A program made the position numbers and the translations under genes. From the NCBI GenBank assembly GCA_020024105.1, contig JAHHUH010000011.1:1-51594 (forward strand): 51,594 bases of DNA. The letters are read 5' to 3'. This document shows positions 41,776 through 48,968 of this stretch, piece by piece. The stretch is from Phascolarctobacterium sp. (GTDB lineage Bacteria; Bacillota; Negativicutes; Acidaminococcales; Acidaminococcaceae). Position 1 is the first letter of the stretch, and every line of letters starts with the position of its first letter. The notes beneath the pieces are model-generated. The model did no database searches, was not told the origin of the DNA, and worked only from the letters and a program-made list of their open reading frames with translations.

Positions 41776-42189
41776 TTATTTATTAGATAGAGCATAGGTA
41801 GTGTTATTCATTTCTTTGACATTAGTCGGATAAACATAAATATTACTACGTGCAGTGGACAGGCCCAGAGTTTTTTCAGCAAAGCCGATGACCCTCTCAG
41901 GGCTTTTCAGCTGCTCCACCTCCAGCTTTAACAGCTTATTGCTTTCAATCAGCTGCAGCTCCTGGCTCTGCATGGACAGAAGGCTGTTGCCCACAGCCAT
42001 CTTCGTAGTACTCCGAAAAACGCTAATGGCATAGGTCGCCATCAGCATAGTAATAATTACAAGGATACAGCTACGCACAAAGACATCCCTTTCCTGCTCC
42101 ATATTTTTCTTCAAATCAATAAAATGAAACTCCCTAGTATTCTGTTCTGGTTCCTGCACACGTTCATAACCATAATCTCTAGCCAGCAC
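41776..42189 (-). CDS. ftsL: FtsL-like septum formation protein
   Basis: 137 residues with the FtsL layout: a cytoplasmic N-terminus, one transmembrane helix (SCILVIITMLMATYAISVF), then a short leucine-rich coiled coil (QSQELQLIESNKLLKLEVEQL) and a membrane-distal PERVIGFAEKTLGLS segment typical of FtsL/DivIC. The GTG at 42189 is chosen because AAGGTGG lies about 8 bp upstream; a further in-frame GTG at 42201 would overlap this site. Assignment rests on position between rsmH and murE plus topology, because FtsL sequences diverge strongly. Confidence 0.85.
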   Translation of the reverse strand: MLARDYGYERVQEPEQNTREFHFIDLKKNMEQERDVFVRSCILVIITMLMATYAISVFRSTTKMAVGNSLLSMQSQELQLIESNKLLKLEVEQLKSPERVIGFAEKTLGLSTARSNIYVYPTNVKEMNNTTYALSNK

Positions 42190-42225
42190 GATGTATCCCA
42201 CCTTTTCATCCTATAATATCTAATG

Positions 42226-43158
42226 TCAAATTTTTATTGCGTATCTTAAGCGTGCACTACGAGAGCGGGGATTTTCTTCAACCTCCTGCTTAGAGGGAAC
42301 GATATTCCCCACCTTTTTCAGCAGGGGCTTTTTCCCACAGACGCAGACGGGAAGCTGGGGCGGACAGGTACAACCCTTAGCCAAGCGGGCAAAGGTCTGT
42401 TTAATAATTCTATCCTCCAGGGAATGGAAGGTAATAACGCCAATACGGCCACCGCTTTTCAAACGGTTTACGGCCGCCTCCATCGTAGCCTCCAAAATTC
42501 CCAACTCGTTATTTACTTCAATACGAATAGCCTGAAAGGTACGCTTTGCCGGATGGGGACCATCCATGCGGGCACCCTTGGGAATGGCCTGCTTAATAAT
42601 TTCTACCAGCTGGAAGGTAGTTGTAATGGGCTGATGCTTTCTGGCTGCCACTACGAATTGGGCAATACGCTTACTCCAGCGTTCCTCACCGTATTTATGA
42701 ATAAGCTCTGCCAGCTGGTCCTCCTTATAATGGTTGACCACATATTCTGCATCCAGCTTAGCCTCCTTGTTCATTCTCATATCCAAGGGACCGTCATGCA
42801 TATAGGAAAAACCACGCTCTGGCGTATCCAGCTGATAACTGGAAACACCTAGGTCAAAAAATATACCATCAATCTTGTCAATTTCCATAACATCCAGGGC
42901 ACTGGCAAAATCCTTAAAATTAGATTTCACCACCGCTGTTTTACAGGGAAATTTATCTACCAGACGCTCACCTGCTACGGCAATTGCATCATCGTCCTGA
43001 TCGATGCCGATGAGCATGCCCTCCGGCTCCAGCTGAGCCGCAAAGCCACGGCTATGTCCCGCACCACCCATGGTGCAGTCCACATAAATACCTTTTTTAT
43101 CTGTAATTAAAAAGTCCACACTCTCCTGGAGCAGAATACTTGTATGCTTAAATTCCAT
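42226..43158 (-). CDS. rsmH: 16S rRNA (cytosine(1402)-N4)-methyltransferase RsmH
   Basis: Methylates C1402 in the ribosomal P site. 310 residues: HTSILLQESVDFL, the SAM motif VDCTMGGAGHSRGFA, GIDQDDDAI, FFDLGVSSYQLD with GFSYMHDGPLDMRM, and GVITFHSLEDRIIKQTF. The C-terminus RSRSARLRYAIKI is the standard ending. It is 14 bp downstream of mraZ. Confidence 0.97.
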   Translation of the reverse strand: MEFKHTSILLQESVDFLITDKKGIYVDCTMGGAGHSRGFAAQLEPEGMLIGIDQDDDAIAVAGERLVDKFPCKTAVVKSNFKDFASALDVMEIDKIDGIFFDLGVSSYQLDTPERGFSYMHDGPLDMRMNKEAKLDAEYVVNHYKEDQLAELIHKYGEERWSKRIAQFVVAARKHQPITTTFQLVEIIKQAIPKGARMDGPHPAKRTFQAIRIEVNNELGILEATMEAAVNRLKSGGRIGVITFHSLEDRIIKQTFARLAKGCTCPPQLPVCVCGKKPLLKKVGNIVPSKQEVEENPRSRSARLRYAIKI

Positions 43159-43172
43159 TCTTACCGCCTCAA

Positions 43173-43604
43173 TTAAATACCTAAATCAGCTAATTCTTCA
43201 GAAAGCTTTTCCACAGTTTCGGCATTTGCTTCATTGTAGGCAGACCATTTAGCCGCATCCCAGATTTCCACGCGGTTACCAACACCTACGATAACGGTCT
43301 CCTTCTCCAGGCCGGCATATTTACGTAGCGTAGCTGGAATAGAGATTCTTCCCTGCTTATCGCATTCACATTCTGAAGCACCACCGAAGAAAAAGCGGGT
43401 ATAATCACGAGCTGTTTTACGGCTCATGGGTAGGGATGCCAGCTTGCTTTCCAGTAAATGCCATTGCTCTAGGGCGTACACGGAAAGACAGCCGTCCAGA
43501 CCCTTGGTAATAATAAAGCTTGTACCCAGGTCCTCCCGCAGCTTGACGGGCAAAGCGACACGACCCTTACTATCTATATTGTGCTCATATTCACCTAATA
43601 GCAT
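43173..43604 (-). CDS. mraZ: Transcriptional regulator MraZ
   Basis: AbrB-like DNA-binding protein that represses the dcw operon. 143 residues with two MraZ repeats: MLLGEYEHNIDSKGRVALPVKLRE and FFGGASECECDKQGRISIPATLR, each with the DxKGR/DxQGR signature. It is the first gene of the division cluster, preceded by tandem MraZ-type DNA repeats and a strong promoter. Confidence 0.97.
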   Translation of the reverse strand: MLLGEYEHNIDSKGRVALPVKLREDLGTSFIITKGLDGCLSVYALEQWHLLESKLASLPMSRKTARDYTRFFFGGASECECDKQGRISIPATLRKYAGLEKETVIVGVGNRVEIWDAAKWSAYNEANAETVEKLSEELADLGI

Positions 43605-43611
43605 ATCGGGT

Positions 43612-43641
43612 CACCTCTTTTCGCCACTTTTCCCCACTTTT
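43612..43641 (-). promoter_or_regulatory. Tandem 10-bp MraZ-type operator repeats
   Basis: Three adjoining units on the minus strand: AAAAGTGGGG, AAAAGTGGCG and AAAAGAGGTG, exactly 10 bp apart, between the -10 box and the mraZ start; the third includes the ribosome site. MraZ is known to bind such spaced G-rich direct repeats in front of its own gene, so negative autoregulation is predicted. Confidence 0.75.
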
Positions 43642-43646
43642 GTTCT

Positions 43647-43675
43647 ATTATACTGTTTTTAGAGAAAAAATACAA
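43647..43675 (-). promoter_or_regulatory. mraZ (dcw cluster) promoter
   Basis: Minus strand TTGTAT (43670-43675), a 17-bp spacer, TATAAT (43647-43652), just upstream of the MraZ-type repeats. Confidence 0.75.
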
Positions 43676-43751
43676 TATCTTAATAAAAATGTATGTAAAA
43701 CTAAATTAACATATTTTTGCTAATTGTTTCACCTATTTTTTACAATTTTAT

Positions 43752-43779
43752 TTGCAATAAGTAGAGATGATGTTATAAT
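43752..43779 (+). promoter_or_regulatory. Promoter of the DUF1858 gene
   Basis: TTGCAA (43752-43757), a 16-bp spacer, TATAAT (43774-43779), divergent from the mraZ promoter in the 240-bp intergenic region. Confidence 0.65.
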
Positions 43780-43844
43780 TATATATAGAAAAATCTTTCT
43801 CGTTCAGGGAATTTTTTTAATTTTTTATTAAGGAGTTTTAACAA

Positions 43845-44048
43845 ATGGTTATTACAAAAGATACCGGCATTATTGAAGCCGTTCAAGAACATCCCGAAAT
43901 TATGGAAGTATTTGCTGAATATGGTTTAGGCTGCGTAGGCTGCATGGCTGCTCATTTTGAAACCATTGGTCAAGGCGCTGGTGCTCATGGTGTTGACGTA
44001 GATGCTTTGATTGAAGACCTGAACAAGGTTATTGCTGACAACCAATAA
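43845..44048 (+). CDS. DUF1858 domain protein with a CxxC motif
   Basis: 67 residues. The DUF1858 fold is shown by VQEHPEIMEVFAEYGLGCVGC and the following helix VDALIEDLNKVI. The CVGC pair could bind metal or act as a thiol switch; related small proteins accompany hybrid-cluster or other redox proteins. AAGGAG precedes the ATG. It is a single-gene unit with its own promoter and terminator. Function not established. Confidence 0.85.
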   Translation: MVITKDTGIIEAVQEHPEIMEVFAEYGLGCVGCMAAHFETIGQGAGAHGVDVDALIEDLNKVIADNQ

Positions 44049-44064
44049 TTTACGTTTAATGACA

Positions 44065-44100
44065 AAACCTCTTGGAGTAAATCCAAGAGGTTTATTTTTT
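44065..44100 (+). terminator. Terminator after the DUF1858 gene
   Basis: A perfect 12-bp stem AAACCTCTTGGA / TCCAAGAGGTTT (44065-44093) followed by ATTTTTTAT. Confidence 0.9.
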
Positions 44101-44154
44101 ATCCTTTGACAGACCCAAAAGCACTGCAAAAATAAAAAAAATAAAAAATAAACA

Positions 44155-44193
44155 CCCCCTGCTTTAGATACGCTTACGTACCCAAGCAGGGGG
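44155..44193. terminator. Terminator of the DASS symporter gene, possibly bidirectional
   Basis: A 10-bp stem CCCCCTGCTT / AAGCAGGGGG (44155-44193) with an A/T-rich run on the minus-strand exit (TGTTTATTTTTT) and CTTTTT on the plus-strand exit. It lies 48 bp after the symporter stop. Confidence 0.8.
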
Positions 44194-44241
44194 CTTTTTC
44201 TAAGAATCCTTAATCCAGCACGCCGGTCTCGGCGCTTCATG

Positions 44242-45669
44242 CTAAAAGGTACTGAAAAGCGGCCAATACTGGATAAAAAGATAACCCACAATAGCGGTCA
44301 TTATAATATTCAGTAGTGATAATACCGTTCCCCGCTGTAACAGCTCGGATGGCTCCAGACCATAACCAATGGGAATGGCACGAATGGAAACCGGTAGAAT
44401 GTAGGCACAGTTGACAGCAATAATAGTAATGTACAGATAGGGCACCACATTCAGCTTTAAGGCCTCCCCTATGCTCTGAATAACGGGAATGGCAATGGAC
44501 GCAGCCGCCGTATTACTGGACACCTCTGTCAAAATAGTAGAAAAGACCACAAAGGAGAAAATTGTTTCTAACCCACCGGTCAAGGGCAGCAGGGTGATAA
44601 CCTCAGCCAGCTCCGTTGCTGCACCGGTACCGGTAACTAAACGGCCCAAGGCCAGGCCACCGGCAAAGAGGAAGAACATGCCCCACATTAAATTTTTCTC
44701 CGCCTGACGCCAATCCAGGAGCACCTTCTTATGCTCATCATGGAGAACAAAGGTCAGGAGACCACTAATAAAGAAAATATACGCTGGACGCATGGAGGGC
44801 AGCAACTCCGCAAAGAGCGGACGGGCAAAGGACAGCACGATAGCCGCTACGAAAAGTCCCAGGCTGAGCATTTCCCCCCGCTTCATGGGGCCTAATTCCT
44901 TATAAAGTCCCTGAAAATACTCCTTGGTATTAGCCAACTGCTGGACGGGCAGCTTAATAGCCAGCAATACGGCTAAATTCAACAGCATAACTAAAAGCAG
45001 ACAGGGCAGAAAGCGGATAACCCAATCCATATACATAAATTCATGACCAGAAAGGCTTTCCAGATAGCTGATGGCTACCAGATTGGCTGCCCCACCAATG
45101 GGAGAACCAAAGCCGCCGATACCGGCACCCCAGACAATGGCCAGCAGAATGGGTACAGCCACCTTGCTGCCCTTAATATTCTTTTCCCCCACAAATTTCA
45201 GCATGGAAACCGCAATGGGGACAAAAATCATTACGACGACCACATTGGGCATGAAGATGGACAGCACCGTAGAGACAGTCAGCCAAATCACTATCTGCTG
45301 TCGCATGGAAGTGCCGATACAGCAAAGGGTCTTAATGCCCAGCCGCTTATCCAGACCTGTATTGGACCAGGTCTGGCTGATTAAATCCGAGCCCACCAGT
45401 AACACGACGATTTCAGAAAAATATTGGGTGATAATCTGTTCCGCCGGTACCAGGTCAAAAAGAGCATTAATGCCAATGGGTAAAAAGGCAGTTACGGCAA
45501 TGTCCACCGGACGGGTAATCCACCATAGACCCATCCAGACAACCGTACCCAAGGCCAGGGAGCTTTTCAGCCCCAGGTAAAAGTGCAGGAGCCAGGCCAC
45601 AAGAGCGAAAGCAACCGGTCCTGCGATAACGTCATACTTTTTCTTCAGATGCATATGTTGTAAAAGCAT
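44242..45669 (-). CDS. SLC13/DASS family anion:Na+ symporter
   Basis: Sodium-coupled uptake or exchange of dicarboxylates, citrate or sulfate. About 475 residues with some 11-12 hydrophobic segments. The two substrate-binding re-entrant motifs are visible: GGFGSPIGGAANLVAISYLE in the first half and SSNTAAASIAIPV in the second, the latter matching the SNT motif of VcINDY-type transporters. The start is uncertain: the ATG at 45669 directly follows GAGG, an in-frame GTG pair lies just upstream, and an ATG lies 15 bases downstream. Substrate unproven; succinate would fit a succinate-using Negativicute, but that is inference. Confidence 0.85.
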   Translation of the reverse strand: MLLQHMHLKKKYDVIAGPVAFALVAWLLHFYLGLKSSLALGTVVWMGLWWITRPVDIAVTAFLPIGINALFDLVPAEQIITQYFSEIVVLLVGSDLISQTWSNTGLDKRLGIKTLCCIGTSMRQQIVIWLTVSTVLSIFMPNVVVVMIFVPIAVSMLKFVGEKNIKGSKVAVPILLAIVWGAGIGGFGSPIGGAANLVAISYLESLSGHEFMYMDWVIRFLPCLLLVMLLNLAVLLAIKLPVQQLANTKEYFQGLYKELGPMKRGEMLSLGLFVAAIVLSFARPLFAELLPSMRPAYIFFISGLLTFVLHDEHKKVLLDWRQAEKNLMWGMFFLFAGGLALGRLVTGTGAATELAEVITLLPLTGGLETIFSFVVFSTILTEVSSNTAAASIAIPVIQSIGEALKLNVVPYLYITIIAVNCAYILPVSIRAIPIGYGLEPSELLQRGTVLSLLNIIMTAIVGYLFIQYWPLFSTF

Positions 45670-45795
45670 CCTCACCACTTCCCATCTCTCCAGTATGTTA
45701 TATACCTTTCTAGCTCCTAGTATATACCTAGGGAATGGTAAATGCAATTATATTAGCAAAGTTAATAAAACCACCAAAAAAATAATTTTTATTAC

Positions 45796-46629
45796 TTATA
45801 AAGAATCTTTTTCCTGTTTTTTACTCTTCTCCTTCCTCCAATTCTCTCGAAGCTGCTCTACCAGTGTAACAGCCTCAGAAAGAGCCCTGCTCCCCCTGCG
45901 TTCCACCAGCTCTAAAAAGTAATTTTCCAGCAGCAGTCCCTCACCCTGCTGGGCATAGGCCACTGCCTCCTCCACCGAGCTGCCGCCGTAGCCTATCAAG
46001 AGGGGTAGCTGGACCAGGGGTCTGACCTGGGCAGCCAGCTGATCCACCCTTTTCCTGTCCACCTCCGGACGACGGTTGCCACCAGTAATATAGGCCAGGC
46101 CCTCAGCCTGCCCAGCCAAGGCCTGTAAGCGTTGGGGCTGGCTGATGGCAAAGGTAGTCAGCAGCTTCACGCCGCTGGCCTTACTATAGGGAAGCAGCTC
46201 CTCCCTTTCCTCAAAGGGCAGGTCCACCACTAGCAGGTCAGCCACGCCGACCTGCTGACAGCGTTGGAAGAAAGCAGCATAGCCATAGTTCAAAAGGGGA
46301 TTCATATAAACTACCAGGGTAATTCTTATCCTGAGACACTCTCGCAGCTGCTCCAGCAGCTCAAAAACTCCCTCCATCGTAGTACCGGTAGCCAGAGCTG
46401 CATCCCCTGCCTGCTGCAAAAGGGCCCTAGCCGCCATGGGGTCAGAAAAGGGCAGGACCAGCTGCGCCCCTGCCACACCTGCCGCCTGCAGGCTCAGCAG
46501 CAGCTCACCCGTAAGCTTTAGACTGGGCCGACCTGCCATCAGGCGTACATAAAGCTGTCCCTCTCCGGCAGGTACTTCCCCTGCCATCCGTCTTTTATTT
46601 TCTACCTGCTTTAACAAATGCTTAGTCAT
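45796..46629 (-). CDS. trpA: Tryptophan synthase alpha subunit homologue with degenerate active site
   Basis: Normally cleaves indole-3-glycerol phosphate to indole. 277 residues with the TrpA TIM-barrel backbone (LVLPFSDPMA, VVYMNPLLNYGYAAFFQ, GVADLLVVDLPFEE). Aligned by eye to the canonical ALEIGVAYSDPLADGPVIQ, the catalytic Glu49 position is Gln56 and the catalytic Asp60 position is Ala67; DGP reads ARA. The mobile loop that should read like SxxGVTG is TGGNRRPEVDR, and the phosphate site GSA(I/L)V is ENYFLE. Both catalytic acids and both phosphate loops are thus altered. It overlaps trpB by 8 bp, so it is still co-translated. Likely retained as an allosteric partner of TrpB, unable to make indole. 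Confidence 0.9.
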   Translation of the reverse strand: MTKHLLKQVENKRRMAGEVPAGEGQLYVRLMAGRPSLKLTGELLLSLQAAGVAGAQLVLPFSDPMAARALLQQAGDAALATGTTMEGVFELLEQLRECLRIRITLVVYMNPLLNYGYAAFFQRCQQVGVADLLVVDLPFEEREELLPYSKASGVKLLTTFAISQPQRLQALAGQAEGLAYITGGNRRPEVDRKRVDQLAAQVRPLVQLPLLIGYGGSSVEEAVAYAQQGEGLLLENYFLELVERRGSRALSEAVTLVEQLRENWRKEKSKKQEKDSL

Positions 46630-47806
46630 GTAAATTCACCCCCATAGTACGGGCAATAGCTGCCACATCCTTGTCCCCACGTCCGGACAGATTAACTACG
46701 ATAATTTTCTCCTTGTCCATCGTCGGCGCCAGCTTTAAAGCATAGGCTACGGCATGGGCGCTTTCAATAGCCGGGATAATGCCCTCCACCCTGGTCAGAT
46801 AACTGAAGGCTGCCACAGCCTCCGCATCCGTAATGGACACATATTGAGCCCGGCCGGTAGCCTGAAGGTAAGCATGCTCCGGTCCAATGCCGGGATAATC
46901 CAAGCCGGCAGAAATAGAATACACCGGTGCAATCTGCCCTTCCTCATCCTGGAGGAAATAGGATTTCATGCCATGGAAGATGCCCAATCTGCCATTGGCC
47001 ATCGTTGCAGCATTTTCCCTGGTTTCCACACCACGTCCGGCAGCCTCGACACCAATCAGCTGTACCTGAGCATCGGGAAGGAAATCATAAAAAAGTCCCA
47101 TGGCATTAGACCCACCACCCACACAGGCAAGCAGGGCATCGGGCAGACGTCCCTCCTGCTCCAGCATCTGACGCCGTACCTCCTCCCCGATAATCTTCTG
47201 AAAATCACGCACCATTTCTGGATAGGGGTGGGGACCCATCACGCTGCCCAGCACGTAGTAGGTATCCTCATGTCGGGCCGCCCATTCATTAAGCGCTGCA
47301 TTAACCGCATCCTTCAAGGTCTGGGTACCACTTTCCACGGCAATGACCTTGGCACCCAAAAGCTCCATCTTAAAAACATTCAAAGCCTGGCGTATAGTAT
47401 CCTCCTTCCCCATATAAACCACACATTCCATTCCCATCAGCGCTGCCACCGTAGCCGTAGCCACTCCATGCTGACCAGCACCGGTTTCTGCAATAACCCG
47501 CTTCTTCCCCATGCGGCGAGCCAACAGGACCTGTCCCAGCACATTATTGATTTTATGCGCTCCTGTATGGTTTAAATCCTCACGCTTTAAGTAAATTTTT
47601 GCGCCACCTACGGCCTTGGTCAAAGCCTCTGCATAGTATAGCAGGGAAGGACGATTTGCATATTCATGATACAGGCGCTGCAACTCCTGCTGAAAATCAA
47701 AGTTCTCCTTATAATAGGCATAGGCCTCCTGCAGCTCTAAAACTGCTCCCATCAGGCTTTCTGGCACGTATTGACCGCCAAATTCTCCAAATCTACCCAC
47801 TGTCAT
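46622..47806 (-). CDS. trpB: Tryptophan synthase beta subunit
   Basis: PLP enzyme that joins indole and L-serine to tryptophan. 394 residues, TrpB1 type: FGGQYVPESLMGAVLELQEA, KREDLNHTGAHKINN with the Schiff-base Lys, AETGAGQHGVATATVAALMG with the catalytic Glu, CVGGGSNAMGLF (phosphate-binding) and the C-terminal VVNLSGRGDKDV with the Ser that holds the PLP pyridine nitrogen. All key residues are intact, in contrast to its TrpA. GGAGGT lies before the ATG at 47806. It is controlled by a Trp T-box and not accompanied by trpEGDCF. Confidence 0.97.
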   Translation of the reverse strand: MTVGRFGEFGGQYVPESLMGAVLELQEAYAYYKENFDFQQELQRLYHEYANRPSLLYYAEALTKAVGGAKIYLKREDLNHTGAHKINNVLGQVLLARRMGKKRVIAETGAGQHGVATATVAALMGMECVVYMGKEDTIRQALNVFKMELLGAKVIAVESGTQTLKDAVNAALNEWAARHEDTYYVLGSVMGPHPYPEMVRDFQKIIGEEVRRQMLEQEGRLPDALLACVGGGSNAMGLFYDFLPDAQVQLIGVEAAGRGVETRENAATMANGRLGIFHGMKSYFLQDEEGQIAPVYSISAGLDYPGIGPEHAYLQATGRAQYVSITDAEAVAAFSYLTRVEGIIPAIESAHAVAYALKLAPTMDKEKIIVVNLSGRGDKDVAAIARTMGVNLHD

Positions 47807-47850
47807 CTTACTACCTCCAAAGTATTATTTGTTGGTGTGGCGCTACAAAT

Positions 47851-47886
47851 AAAAAAGCCTGTCCTCGCAAAAATGCAAGGACAGGC
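47851..47886 (-). terminator. T-box leader terminator
   Basis: Minus strand GCCTGTCCTTGC, an ATTTTT loop, GCGAGGACAGGC, then TTTTTTA: a 12-bp stem with one G-U pair. It is the alternative to the antiterminator that includes the T-box sequence. Confidence 0.9.
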
Positions 47887-48138
47887 AAATATACTTCTTC
47901 AACCTGCGGTACCACCTTGTTTCATGACCTAAATCACGCTCTCACGCAGAGTGCCAACACACCCCTCACCTTTAACGCAGATGCTACGTTGTAGAATACT
48001 CTCCTCCAGGATTTCACTACACCCTCAACGGTCCATTTATCAAACTGCTCTCTATTCGGCTCTCAGCTTCCCGAACTCTCTGTAAGTGCATCTTTTGACT
48101 TGATCTCCATCTCCACGGTTTGTAAATTCTTATAAATT
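47851..48138 (-). promoter_or_regulatory. Trp-specific T-box riboswitch upstream of trpBA
   Basis: Minus strand: stem I with the AGAGAG element and the distal GGAAGCTGAGAG segment, then a UGG (Trp) codon at 48033-48035 in the specifier-loop context AAATGGACC, followed by the conserved T-box AAGGTGGTACCGCAGGTT (47901-47918) and an intrinsic terminator (47851-47886). Uncharged tRNA-Trp would pair with UGG and with the T-box bulge and favour antitermination. The leader begins just after a consensus promoter at 48145-48173. Confidence 0.9.
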
Positions 48139-48144
48139 TTCTTT

Positions 48145-48173
48145 AGTATAACACAACGCTATCATACAGTCAA
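48145..48173 (-). promoter_or_regulatory. Promoter of the trp T-box leader
   Basis: Minus strand TTGACT (48168-48173), a 17-bp spacer, TATACT (48145-48150). Confidence 0.75.
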
Positions 48174-48235
48174 GTAATTTAATAAATTTTATTTTATTTT
48201 ATTTGTTCAGAAATAATATAAACTATTTTATATTA

Positions 48236-48943
48236 TCATCCTTTCTTTTTCAATGTTAAGCCACGTATAATTCCCTCTTCATCCACAGTTACATCCAAAG
48301 AATACTGCTCATGACGAGATTTTTCCAAAAAATACTCGTATACAACTTTCTCAGATTCATAAATAACGGCGGATGGCTTACCATATTGTCCAACTAGACG
48401 AGCACTAGTATCGCCAACGCCCACACCACGGACTAGGAAATAATCCTGCTTGACGGTTTCCAGAGAACAGATTTTATCATCCTCCACGCCCACCAGCAGC
48501 TGCTTACCATACTCATAATACCTGATGCCATGGCTTTTCTTCTTGTAATCGCCCTTACCCAAGCTTGTTGCCAAATCGTCATAGGCAACATCCAGAGGTG
48601 CACCCACGAAGGCAAAATCCTCCGAAGTCAGCTCACCATTGGCTAATTGCCCGGTGAGAGGACCATAAACGTAGCCCTGCTTACCATCAACGACAACCTG
48701 AAGCCAGTCTTCCTTCTGGGACACAACCCTTAACAGGGTATGCCTGGGCATTTCCTCCAACACTCTACCATCAACTGGACTTTGACGCAAATTAACGCAG
48801 TCACCCTTGAGTACGACAAAATCCCCCTGCTCATAGCCATGTAAATCCCGGCTACAACTATATTTTTCTACATTTCCTGCCCAGGCCAGATTAGCCAGCC
48901 CCAAAAGCAGACCTGTTATACACACTACTTGCTTGAGCTTCAT
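48236..48943 (-). CDS. Secreted SH3-domain protein
   Basis: 235 residues: a signal peptide (VVCITGLLLGLANLAWA, cleavage near residue 22) and a bacterial SH3 domain at about 40-95 (DFVVLKGDCVNLRQSPVDG, DWLQVVVDGKQGYVYG). The rest has LGVG-like repeats (GKQLLVGVEDDK, VGVGDTSARLVGQYGKP) recalling SmpA/BamE-type or DUF4309-like beta repeats, but I cannot name them. Bacterial SH3 domains bind peptidoglycan or peptides, so a periplasmic envelope role is inferred. AGGAGG precedes the ATG at 48943. It sits alone, 25 bp after the TIM-barrel gene. Confidence 0.75.
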   Translation of the reverse strand: MKLKQVVCITGLLLGLANLAWAGNVEKYSCSRDLHGYEQGDFVVLKGDCVNLRQSPVDGRVLEEMPRHTLLRVVSQKEDWLQVVVDGKQGYVYGPLTGQLANGELTSEDFAFVGAPLDVAYDDLATSLGKGDYKKKSHGIRYYEYGKQLLVGVEDDKICSLETVKQDYFLVRGVGVGDTSARLVGQYGKPSAVIYESEKVVYEYFLEKSRHEQYSLDVTVDEEGIIRGLTLKKKG

Positions 48944-48968
48944 GCTTCCTCCTCTTAGGATGGGTATT

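Noticed and set aside
45670..45747. 26-codon N-terminal extension of the DASS symporter from a TTG at 45747
   Set aside because: No ribosome site upstream of the TTG, and the extra residues are not hydrophobic or family-like.
46754..47575. 273-codon plus-strand reading frame opposite trpB
   Set aside because: Shadow of trpB, whose motifs are complete on the minus strand.
48213..48236. AT-only 10-bp inverted repeat after the SH3 protein gene as terminator
   Set aside because: A perfect stem but made only of A-T pairs and not followed by a T-run on the minus strand; too weak to call.
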